Shown piece after piece: positions 33,575 to 43,099 of a DNA stretch of 64,000 nt (position 1 is its first letter; each line of letters starts with the position of its first letter). The DNA is from Corythucha ciliata. Its lineage: Eukaryota; Arthropoda; Insecta; Hemiptera; Tingidae. Made by a program: the position numbers and the translations under genes. The stretch lies in assembly GCA_038030265.1 (NCBI GenBank), contig CM075943.1:9486001-9550000 (forward strand), in the 5' to 3' direction. The notes under the pieces are model-generated. The model had not been told where the DNA came from. It did no database searches and worked only from the letters and a program-made list of their open reading frames with translations.

Positions 33575-33844
33575 CTTAGCTATTTGATTTTTAAATAAAA
33601 ATTTGAATTGTGAATTTCTTAGAACGCCAAGGCTTCTTCATAGCCTCTTTAGTTTAAAACCATAGACTGAGATTGGCGCAACCTAGAACCCAATCAATTG
33701 ACTTAATTCAATATTGTGATATTTAAAATTATTTTACTGTATTTGATTTGATTAAACTTTGTGATATTATGTAAGTACCTAAATAGGTACAGTCTTTCAG
33801 TGCTACAAGCACATTTATGTAGGCTCGCCATAAGGTATGATTCG
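33575..33844. other. 3' flank of the transposase gene
   Basis: AT-rich, with AAATAAAAAT at about 33591 that could serve in polyadenylation. No other feature before the copia target duplication TTAAT at 33845-33849. Confidence 0.4.
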
Positions 33845-33849
33845 TTAAT

Positions 33850-33956
33850 GTTGGAATATCAAATCCTCCTGTTTATTATGTAGTGGAAATCATATGAAAA
33901 ATATAACCGTTCGTTTGTTGTTGTCCTAAATAAAAGACTTCTCTCTTTTTCAAAAG
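33850..33956 (+). repeat. 5' LTR of copia-1
   Basis: Starts GTTGGAATATC and ends CAAAAG. Identical to the 3' LTR except C instead of T at about 33906. It includes CCTAAATAAAAGACTT, a likely polyadenylation region. Confidence 0.92.
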
Positions 33957-34025
33957 ATTATGAGACTTAACGCTCAGAACTGAAGAACACTTTTCAAGAT
34001 AAGAATTCACATTGAAAAGTAGAAA

Positions 34026-37000
34026 ATGAGTTTATCGCTCAGAATTGAAAGTCTTCGAAACGAGGAAATTACAAGCTGAAGCTCTACTAATTAAAGCTGA
34101 TGCTTGGGAGTATGTTTCTGGATCAAAGCTACGCCCCGAAAATGCAGAAGAAGCCGTAGCTTGGGACTTAGCTGACCGAAAAGCAAGAGCTGACTTGATC
34201 CTGTCTATCAGCCCCGGAGAAGTTTCTCAAGTTAAGAACTGTCGAACATCCAAAGAGGTCTGGGACAAGTTACATTCGATTTACCAATCGAAGGGACCAG
34301 CTCGAAAAGCTTCGCTGTTAAAACGGATCATGCTCCATAAAATGAAATCCGGAGAAGACATCCGAATTCGCGTCAACAATTTCTTTGATATCGTCGATCA
34401 GCTACATGAAATGGCAGTCGACATAAACGACGATCTCTTGTCAATCATGCTACTGTACAGCCTCCCTGACGAATTCGAAAATTGTCGGTGTGCTATCGAA
34501 TCGCGAGACTCCCTTCCCAGTCCCGAAGCACTCAAAATAAAAATACTCGAAGAAAGTGACGCTCGTCATGAAAAACATGAAAGTCAACCCGATGCTCTCA
34601 TCGCAAAAACCAAGAAATTCTGTCCGAAGAAGCGGCCTGACGAAATAAAGTTTAAATTCAGGTGTAACCGATGTAGAGAAATTGGTCACAAAGCTATAAA
34701 TTGTCCGCGCAATGTCTCCAAAGCCGCCAACATAGAAGAGAAGCAGGAAAGTTTCCACACGATTCTCTCAGTCACAGATCAAATTGATCGAAACGAAACC
34801 GAAAGTTGGTGTCTCGACAGCGGGTGCACGTCCCACATGTGCCAAGATAAAAATAAATTTGAAAGTCTTGAAGGTCTCAGCAATCATAGATTGAACTTAG
34901 CCAACAACTCGACGTCGGAAGTGACGGCAAAAGGACTCGTCAAATTAAAAATTCAAACTGGTCAAGAACAAAAATCGATTGATTTGAACGAAACCATCCT
35001 TGTACCCGATCTTCGGCAAAATCTTTTATCCGTCGGGAAAATAACAGATCATGGCTACGACGTAATTTTCAAGAAAGACAAAGCTATCGTTCGAAACGCC
35101 AAAGGAGATACGGTACTGACTGCTAATAGAAAAGAAGGTCTCTACATAGTGAAAAGTCGTAGTGAACAAGCGTTTGGCGTTACAAACGAGTCATCTGATC
35201 TTGAAGCATGGCACAGGAAATTCGGCCATCTGAATGTGAATGATCTGAAAAGCCTAATCTCAAGAAAACTCGTCACTGGTCTGAAACTTAAGAGAGAAGC
35301 CACGTCAATAACTTGTCGAACCTGTTTAAAAGGGAAAATGTCACGTTTACCGTTTCCAAAAACTGATCCTCAATCGTCAAGAACGTATGATTTATTGCAA
35401 ATAGTGTACTCGGACATTTGTGGACCGATGAGAACAGAATCAAATGGTGGAAATCGTTACTTCATGACATTCATTGACGACTATTCTCGATTTTGCGTAG
35501 TTTATTTTCTAAAACGGAAAAGTGACGCATTGAACACGTTCAAGAAATACAAGGAGTTGGTAGAAAATCAAACTGGCAAAAGAATCAAGGCGCTGCAGAC
35601 AGACAATGGTAGTGAATACCGGAACGCCAAATTCGATGAATTTCTCGCCGAGAAGGGGATTCGAAGAAGACTATCGACAGTTTATACTCCAGAACAACAA
35701 GGAGTAGCTGAAAGGATGAACAGAACACTCCAAGATATGGCTCGATGTTTTCTTGAAGAATCAAGACAACCTTTCTCATTATGGGGAGAAGCAATTCACA
35801 CAGCTTGCTACGTGAGGAATCGGTGTCCATCAAGAGCTCTAGGCGGAAAACTACCGTATACCATCTGGCACAAGAAAAAGCCAACTGTTTCATATTTTAA
35901 AATATTTGGAACAGAAGCCTTTCTCCTGGACAAGAAACCGAACAAAGATAAATTTCAACCTCGATCAAAACCCTGCGTACTCGTTGGTTACTCTGAAGAA
36001 TCCAAAGCCTACAGACTGAGGGACCCAGTCGACAAAAAAATCTTTATTTCACGAGACGTCAAGTTCATAAATGAAGAGAGTCAAGTGAAAGAAAAAGAAG
36101 TAAATAGTAATCTTCAACACTATTACGATGTTGAAGTAGAAATTCAGAAAGCGAGCGATCCCCCACTGAATGCTGGACATTTGAACGTTTATTCAAACTC
36201 AGACGATGACAGAATGGAACCAGAATTATTCGATGAAGAAAGCGAAGAAAACCATGAAACCCCAAGGCCTCGTCGTTCATCGAGAATAAACAAAGGCATT
36301 CCACCGGTTCGATATCAGTCATGCTCAGTATATGACGTCTACTGCGAACCGAAAGACTGGTATGACGTTCAAAAACTCCCGGAAAACGAAAAAGCCAAGT
36401 GGATGAAAGCAGCAGAAGAGGAAATTAACTCGATGCGCGACACCCGTTCCTGGGATCTGGTCACTTTACCAGAAGGAAGAAAGGTCGTCGGTACGAAATG
36501 GATCTTCAAGCTGAAACGTGATGAAAACGACCAAATCACTCGATACAAAGCTCGTCTCATGGCAAAAGGCTACACCCAAAAATACGGTCAAGACTACGAC
36601 GCCACATTTGCCCCCGTCGTGAAGCAAACAACGATAAAAACTTTATTTGTTGTTGTGGCAACTAAAAAGCTTGAAATTCGCCACATGGATATTAAAACCG
36701 CATTTTTGAATGGAGACTTGAAAGAAGAAGTATACATGGCTCAACCCGAAGGATTCGTCGATCCCCGAAACCCACAAGCCGTTTGCAAATTGCGGAAAAG
36801 CATTTATGGTTTGAAGCAGGCAGCGCGCTGTTGGAATGAAAAGTTAAACGGAGTCCTTCAATCGTCTGGGTTCACTCGCGGGAAAAGCGATCCCTGCTTG
36901 TACTCGCGATGTCGAGGGGGGAAGTGGACCTACATTCTCATTTATGTGGACGACATACTCGCCGCAGGAGAAAAAGAAGACATTGAAGAAGTCATTAAGA

Positions 37001-37611
37001 CTTTAAGTCGTGTTTTTGAAGTGAAAAATCTCGGTGAACCTCACAACTATCTTGGTATCAAGATCGAACGGTCTGAAGACGGTGGATTCACGCTAGATCA
37101 AAGTAGCAAAATTCGAAAATTAATAAGCGACACCGGACTAAATGATGCCAGAAGTTGCAAAACACCAATGGAAGCTGGTTACTTGAAGGCAGCCCACCAA
37201 GAAAGCGATCCTCTCGTAAATAATGAAAACTACCGAGAGATTATCGGTTCTTTGCTGTACATCAGTAACAACACAAGACCAGACATCGCTTCAGCCGTTG
37301 GAATTTTGAGTCGAAGAGTATCTCGCCCTACTCAATCCGACTCGAACGCTGTGAAACGAGTGATCCGGTATCTCAAGGGAACCTGTTGCGCCAAGCTTCA
37401 CTTGAAAGCAGCAAAGAAAAATAACTTGGTCGCCCACGGATTCGTTGATGCGGTGATGCGACCGACAGGAAATCGACATCAGGTTTTGTGCTCAAAATTG
37501 GACAATCCTGCGTTACATGGAGCTCGAAGAAACAAACTTGCGTCGCATTGTCTTCAACAGAAGCCGAGTTTGTCTCAATGTCAATCGCAACGCAAGACGT
37601 CATCTGGCTGA
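34026..37611 (+). pseudogene. copia-1 gag-pol polyprotein, main frame
   Basis: The main frame is open from 34045 to 37611. It has no ATG start: the first ATG (34026) lies in another frame and hits a stop after 17 codons, and the conserved tryptophan segment of copia gag is missing. A small deletion near 34065-34075 would explain both. Downstream are a gag zinc knuckle (CNRCREIGHKAINC, near 34660), protease (WCLDSGCTSHMC, near 34807), integrase (YSDICGP, TDNGSEY, GVAERMNRT, 35410-35720), RT (KTAFLNGDL, then YVDDIL near 36943) and RNase H. In RNase H, after GFVDA (near 37450), a second small deletion shifts the frame. Confidence 0.9.
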
Positions 37612-37892
37612 GAAATCTTTTGGATGACTTCGGATACCCTCAAGACTCACCAACTAAGCTCTTCGAGGACAATCAGAGCTGTATCAAGTTGATCGAGTCA
37701 GACAAAGGAAACCCTTGGACTAAGCATATTGAAGTTAAGAGGAACTTCATCAAAGACCTTATGCAACAAGGGATGATTTCCATTGAATATTGCCCTACCG
37801 ACTCAATGCAAGCTGACATTTTCACAAAGCCTCTGCAAGGAGAAAAATTTGAAAACATTCGTCGGGAAATAGGACTCATCCTTGAAGCATAA
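37455..37892 (+). pseudogene. copia-1 RNase H C-terminal part
   Basis: In the frame shifted from the main gag-pol, this carries 'KKQTCVALSSTEAEFVSMS' (catalytic E), 'IKLIESDKGNPWTKHIEV' and 'DSMQADIFTKPLQGEKF', the standard copia RNase H end. The stop at 37890-37892 sits just before the purine tract. Confidence 0.9.
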
Positions 37893-37919
37893 ACCCACAG
37901 CTCGATGTTGAGAAGGGGC

Positions 37920-38026
37920 GTTGGAATATCAAATCCTCCTGTTTATTATGTAGTGGAAATCATATGAAAAATATAACTGTTCGTTTGTTGTTGTCCTAAA
38001 TAAAAGACTTCTCTCTTTTTCAAAAG
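37920..38026 (+). repeat. 3' LTR of copia-1
   Basis: 107 bp, 106 identical to the 5' LTR; followed by the TTAAT duplication. Confidence 0.92.
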
Positions 38027-38180
38027 TTAATTTATAATAATTTTTGATCAGACTAGTTGTTCTACACTACAAAGACTGTTTTGATTCGATGTTTACTGTC
38101 AATCGCGGTAGTTACCTCTTAAATATAAAGACTGAGGGTGCCTTTACGCACGTGGTTTTGATACTTTTCGTTAAAAAATA

Positions 38181-39960
38181 TACAGGGTGATTCAGGAGGA
38201 ATGTGACAAACTTACACAGGCGATAGTGCGTACCAGGACGCACAAAAAACTTCATATAGACGCATAGCCGAACATGCTCTGGTTACGAGATATGAGCATT
38301 TTCCTGTTTTTTTCTAGTTGCATTACTTTTTACGGTAATTGTCGTGTTCAGGGCTCACCGTAGGTGGTTGGACAAAAACTGACGGTGGATTCGGAAAGAA
38401 GACATAATCCTGTTCCAGAAACCACCGTGAAAATAAAGAAATGTCGCTTGCGCGTGGCTATTTTAGCCATGTGAAAAGTGAAATAGTAGTTTTTTCGAAT
38501 ACCTGATAAATTTCACATCAATATCAATCAGCTGCTAGTGCGCGCATCGACGGGTAAAGTTGTGGAAAACTACCCCGTTCTGTGTACTTTCGAACGGTGT
38601 CCTGATAGTTGAAGTTTGCAACCCTCCGACTTTAGCAATCAAGTTCCAGTGCAAAAAAATGCAACTTGCTTTGATAAAACAAACCGAATACCTAGGTCAG
38701 GTTAAATGGCCTTTTCCTTAGGCTATTGTGTTCCTCCGAGCATGCTCCCCTCAATGCCTGAAGTAAAAGTAAGAATTCAATTCACTACGCGAGGGTCACC
38801 ATGAGAGACGCCGTGGATGAACTGCTACGTTAGGACTTGAACGGGGACTTGGCCGTTCTATTTCATCAGAATCAGTTCAGCTCAGCACATTGTGGGCGAG
38901 GAGGACCAATTAACTGTTCTGCGAGGTCTCCTGACGAAACGTCCTTCGATTACTGTCTCTGAGGGTGGATGAAGACAATGGTATACGAACACAAATTCAG
39001 CAAACGCGAGGAGCTGATCAACAAAGTTGTGGCCTGTGCTGAATCGATCAGACAACGAGATGCCGAAATTGGTCGAACCACCAGAGATATACAGAAAAAA
39101 GCGTCCGAGTGTCCACAAGGGGGAGGAATTTTTGAAAACTTATTTGAATGACGTTGTGTTGTTATTTCAACTTAAGGTTGTTACTGTAAATTGATCTCAT
39201 ACAAGTTGGAGGGACAAACGATATTCAATGAACTCCTTGAATGAGAGATATGAGTGTACAACGGTACCGGCTGAATCTGATAAGGTGAAATGTCCAAGTC
39301 CATAATTTTCACCCTAACGCTGTTAATCCACCACCTCAACTCACATTCCATACATGGAAAACCTCGTTGCCAATTGAAACCTTACTTCAGGCATTGAGAG
39401 GAGCATGCTCGTAGGAACGCAATACCCCAAGGAAATGACATTTAAACTGACCTATTCGACTTGTTTTAACACAGCAAGTTCACATTTTTTTGCATTTAAA
39501 CTTGATTGCTAAAGTCGGAGGGTTGCAAACTTCAACTATCAAGACACTGTTCGAAAGTAAACAGAACGGGGTAGTTTTCCACAACTTTGCCCGTCGATGC
39601 GTGCAATAGCAGCTGATTGATACTGATGTGAAATTTATCAGGTATTTGAAAAAACTACTTTCTTAACTTTTCACATGGCTGAAATAGCCGCGCCCAAGCG
39701 ACATTTTTTGATTTTCATGGTGGTTTCAGGAACAGGATTTTGTTCTTTTTCCGAATCCACCGTCATTTTTTGTCTAACTACTAACGATGAGCCGTGAACA
39801 CGACAATTACCCTAAAAACTGGTGAAACTGGGAAACAACAGGAAAATGCTCATATCTCGTAACCAATTTTCGGCTGTGCGTCCCTATGTCGTTTTCTGTG
39901 CGTCCAGGTATGCACTATCACCTGTGCAAGTTTGTCACAATCCTCCTGAATCACCCTGTA
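38181..39960. mobile_element. Mariner-like element with very long TIRs
   Basis: Ends TACAGGGTGATTCAGGAG and its complement, flanked by TA/TATA as for Tc1/mariner. The arms are long: about 38181-38766 pairs with 39381-39960 with moderate divergence. The middle 600 bp holds a short relic frame (38969-39151). Probably a non-autonomous foldback derivative of a mariner-related transposon. Confidence 0.85.
38969..39151 (+). pseudogene. Mariner-related transposase C-terminal relic (tentative)
   Basis: About 60 codons with 'REELINKVVACAESIRQRD' and 'CPQGGGIFENLF'. The pattern of a helix with a conserved Cys/Ile pair followed by G-G-x-F-E-x-L resembles the C-terminal end of arthropod IS630/mariner-type transposases. 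The catalytic domain is absent. It sits between the long TIRs, as expected for an internally deleted element. Confidence 0.5.
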
Positions 39961-40007
39961 TATTATGGTTTTAATTTGGGCGTTTTCTTTTTTAAACCCC
40001 TCAATCA

Positions 40008-40147
40008 GGGTCGTATTCAGAAACCCACCTTTACGAAGCCTTTACTAAAGGAGTTGAAAAATATGTGATGGTTTATTAAAATGTGACATCTGTTTTGAAG
40101 CGCTTAAAGGAGATGTAAAGGTTAAGGTTGGTTTCTGAATACGGGCC
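40008..40147. mobile_element. Harbinger-like MITE, copy 1
   Basis: 140 bp with inverted ends GGGTCGTATTCAGAAACC / GGTTTCTGAATACGGGCC and the 3-bp duplication TCA on both sides (40005-40007, 40148-40150). A 3-bp T-N-A duplication fits PIF/Harbinger. A related copy is at 61751-61900. Confidence 0.8.
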
Positions 40148-40161
40148 TCAGTCTCATTTTT

Positions 40162-40193
40162 CAGTCATCTGGTCTTCTTGGTCATTCATCTGG
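40162..40193 (+). repeat. Right subterminal motifs
   Basis: CAGTCATCTGG at 40162 and CATTCATCTGG at 40183, the same motif as in the left cluster, 180-210 bases from the right end. Confidence 0.65.
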
Positions 40194-40344
40194 GTACATG
40201 AAAGACACAAGTGGCTGGTGCGCCTGAATGATGATTGCTGCTGCGTAGCCTCTGACACACATTAATCACCATAGTAATGCAAGTTCATCACCGAAAAAAA
40301 ATTTGGAATTTTATGCGTTTCTAATTGTAAAAAAATGGGGGCTC

Positions 40345-40372
40345 GAAAATGGCACTTTTCGTAGAATCACCC
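40345..40372 (-). repeat. Right terminal inverted repeat of the large transposon
   Basis: Complement of 27038-27065 with one mismatch, ending GTAGAATCACCC. It is followed directly by sequence of the ~31-bp repeat type (CTCAATTTTAGCCGG), as is the left flank. Confidence 0.85.
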
Positions 40373-43099
40373 AGGTACGCCTTCTCAATTTTAGCCGGTA
40401 TAGACACCCAAAGAAAACAAAAAACTGGGAGTCAGCGTATTTTCTGTATTTTAGCCGCGAAGTTGCCTCCGGAAGGCGTTAATTTTTCAATTTGTGCTTT
40501 CATAATAGCGCTTTCGTGGGCTGGAATCGTATATTCTGCTACACACTTTGCGGAGCTTCTGAAACGTTCTGGATGGACTGAAAATCGTCAAATCGCTGTC
40601 CAACAGGACGATTTCTTTCTACTCGCGGCTAAAATTGAGGAAGAGCACGGTGTGCACAGCTCGATAGGAATGAAATTAGTTATAGTTTATTCAAATAAAG
40701 CGAAAAACAGCTTGTTCCTCTTCATGTTCAACCCCTCATCTTCTTCTTCTTTTGGTTCGATTTGTCTTATTGCCGTTCCCCGCACCTGATATTTTGAATT
40801 TTGCCGCCCAGGGTTATAATAGCCCCCGCCGTGATCCGACCCTGGCCATAAGGGCTTATGTTAGCTGCGTGTTGAAGGGGCATTGGCCCCTCCTATTTGC
40901 GTAACCCTCTTTCCTTGTGGCAACGATATATCTGTTGTGCCTTGATTAATACCTTTGGAGGATTTGGCATAAGAGGTAAGTTAAAGTTTACCTCGAAATT
41001 GGATGTTGACTAGTGAAAATGTCAAGTTTTATGCCGGTCCCGCCTAAAAATCTGAAACTTCTTTGTGAGGTTTGGTTGTAGAAGAAACGCGCCGAAGCAC
41101 TCAAAGGTTGGTGGATGGTCGGGCGGGGTGACGGATTATCAAGGAATTCGTTACAGGAAAAGTTTTAAGGATGAAAGATGAGGGTGAAGGGTATGAGTGA
41201 AAAGAAGAGGGGATGAAGTTAAGTGGGTGGGGAGGATAGGTATGAGTACATAGTTTCTTTCAAAGAAAAAACAATAGGAGAGCCTCGATCGGAACTCGAA
41301 GATCAATAGCTATCAAAGGGGAGGTCAAGTGTATCTTTTCAAAGGATTATTAGTATTACAATAATATCTTGTCATCCCTACCAAGCCACGAATGCTTCAG
41401 AGGGCAAAGGCCGAATTTTCCGATCGTTCCTATCCGTTCTGACAATAACGAATTTCTTTCCATAATATCGAGCCCAAAGGTTCGCTTCTTCTTCTTGAAA
41501 AGGGCTTAGGCTTCAGGGACAACGAATTAACTAGACGTCGCCAAATGAAATGTAAGTTTTCTGGAATGTCTTCTCACTACTTCCCTTTTTCTAAGTTTCC
41601 TCACCACTCCATTGCGCAACGTTGAAGTACCCTTCTTATAAAATGTACAACCCTTGTTAGTGCATTAAACCTCTCTCTCTTCCCTCGTAAGCCAACGTTC
41701 CCGCACAATGGTCTAATTGTATCCTCAGGTTTTCTCTCTAGCTCAATTTCAACCTCGTTTTATGAAGAGTTCTCGCATCTGACGAGGATAGAGGGTTTGC
41801 GGTTGGAAGAAGTGAAACACTAACTTCTTTGACAGTCTCTTTATACTACCCCATACCATAAAGCCACACATTGTGTCTGACCTTGCACGATTTATAGAAT
41901 TCATTTACGCTAAAGCCAACCACACGGAGAATAACTTTTATTTCTACCCGGTAAAGTAGATTCACAAAACCCTGCGCGACCTTCTCTCCACCCCCCCCCC
42001 CGCACGACAGTGACGACCAGTAAGTACGGGTGTTATGTTATTCCATGAACCAGCACGATGAGGATTAAGTACCTACTCTTGCCTTACCACATGTACAACT
42101 TATGTATTAGCTTACAACGAGCAGGTCCAAAGTTTTAATGCTCTTCGCGAAAACTTCATTAAGGACCCATTTGCTGAGAGGAAAAATTAGAAAATTGCTA
42201 GGCTTTTTGATAAAGTTTCAGATATTTGCAGTTGGGTTTTAGATATTTGAAAGAGCTGGTTAATAATTCAATTCGAAGTAAAGGGACGTATTTTATTGTC
42301 GGCATCGATGTGTAAATCTCTAGAACGCTAAATCGCGTCGTACAACTCATCACATAAATCCGATCCATCGTGTATACGGCAGCGTATCACAGAATTGTTG
42401 TTGTCTTGCTTCAATCATGATGAAGCGATGCTCGAGGAGATCCTTTCGAAATTGAAAAGGAATAATAGCCTATACATATTTAAATAATCATCCGGAAGTA
42501 GAAAGGTTCTTCCTTTCCTAAACTGCCCTCCCTAGTGACTTGGTGTACCTCCCCGAAATTCTGACATTGTCAGATTCATTTGACAGCGACATTAAAATTC
42601 AATGCGCCCACAAAGCTTAGGTGGCTCAGTTTTTCACAACGCTTCATTCTTCATTCTGAACATTTATATGTTATTCATTGTCCTGAATTAATCAGTCAAG
42701 AGTGATAAACACAAATTTGAAACCTGGAGAAGATGATTCTTGCGGTATAAAATTTCAAACGAGCAAACTACCGAACTAACTACCGCGGTGGTCTTCGAAA
42801 TTTCGAATGATCTTTGACGCATCAGGATAAACTGCGGAGAAACGCGCGACTCACTCGATGAAATAAAGACAAATAGAAATATAACAAATCTAAGGGTTTT
42901 CTGCAAATTATCGATTTTTTTTTTACCTTTTCAGAATCGAATTAGCACGGTCAGTTCCGATATTTCGGGGAGAGGGCATCACCTCCCCTAGCTCAACAGG
43001 GTATTTGAAAACTTAGGCCACTACGAAACCTTCCTCAAGTATGCCTGGGCTTTCCGGAAAAATTTGGCATCCCGTAGTACCAGTCTTGTGATCAGGCCG
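40373..43099. other. Repeat remnants, otherwise no gene
   Basis: Scattered ~31-bp units occur to about 40650. A short piece near 40760-40920 reads in one frame like a conserved protein (for example 'PRRDPTLAIRAYVSCVLKGHW') but I cannot place it. From 41000 to 43099 the sequence has only short frames, a C-run at 41991-42001 and AT-rich stretches. Confidence 0.4.

Larger units (their letters stand above)
33850..38026 (+). mobile_element. Complete Ty1/copia retrotransposon (copia-1)
   Basis: Two 107-bp LTRs that differ at one base flank a single gag-pol region, with the 5-bp target duplication TTAAT at 33845-33849 and 38027-38031. A purine tract (GAGAAGGGG) precedes the 3' LTR. The order protease-integrase-RT-RNase H is diagnostic of copia. 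The LTRs are short, the ends are not the canonical TG..CA, and I could not assign the primer tRNA. One LTR difference implies a very young insertion, yet the frame is broken twice. Confidence 0.95.
27037..40372 (+). mobile_element. Large DNA transposon with four nested insertions
   Basis: The ends are inverted repeats: GGGTGATTCTACGAGAAGTG onward at 27038-27065 matches the complement of 40345-40372 at 27 of 28 bases. A subterminal motif, CATTCATCTGG, occurs seven times near the left end and twice near the right. Between them lies one transposase gene. The 13.3 kb also contains later arrivals with their own boundaries: an R1 LINE (29544-32491), a copia element (33850-38026), a mariner-like long-TIR element (38181-39960) and a Harbinger-like MITE (40008-40147). 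Subtracting these leaves about 4.3 kb. No clear target duplication was found at the outer ends, so the terminal base is uncertain by one or two. Confidence 0.82.

Noticed and set aside
40349..40789. A 146-codon plus-strand frame
   Set aside because: It covers the right transposon end and ~31-bp repeat units; no protein family is visible.
42688..42906. A minus-strand frame with a hydrophobic start resembling a signal peptide
   Set aside because: It lacks an ATG at its start, has no family resemblance and lies in AT-rich DNA.
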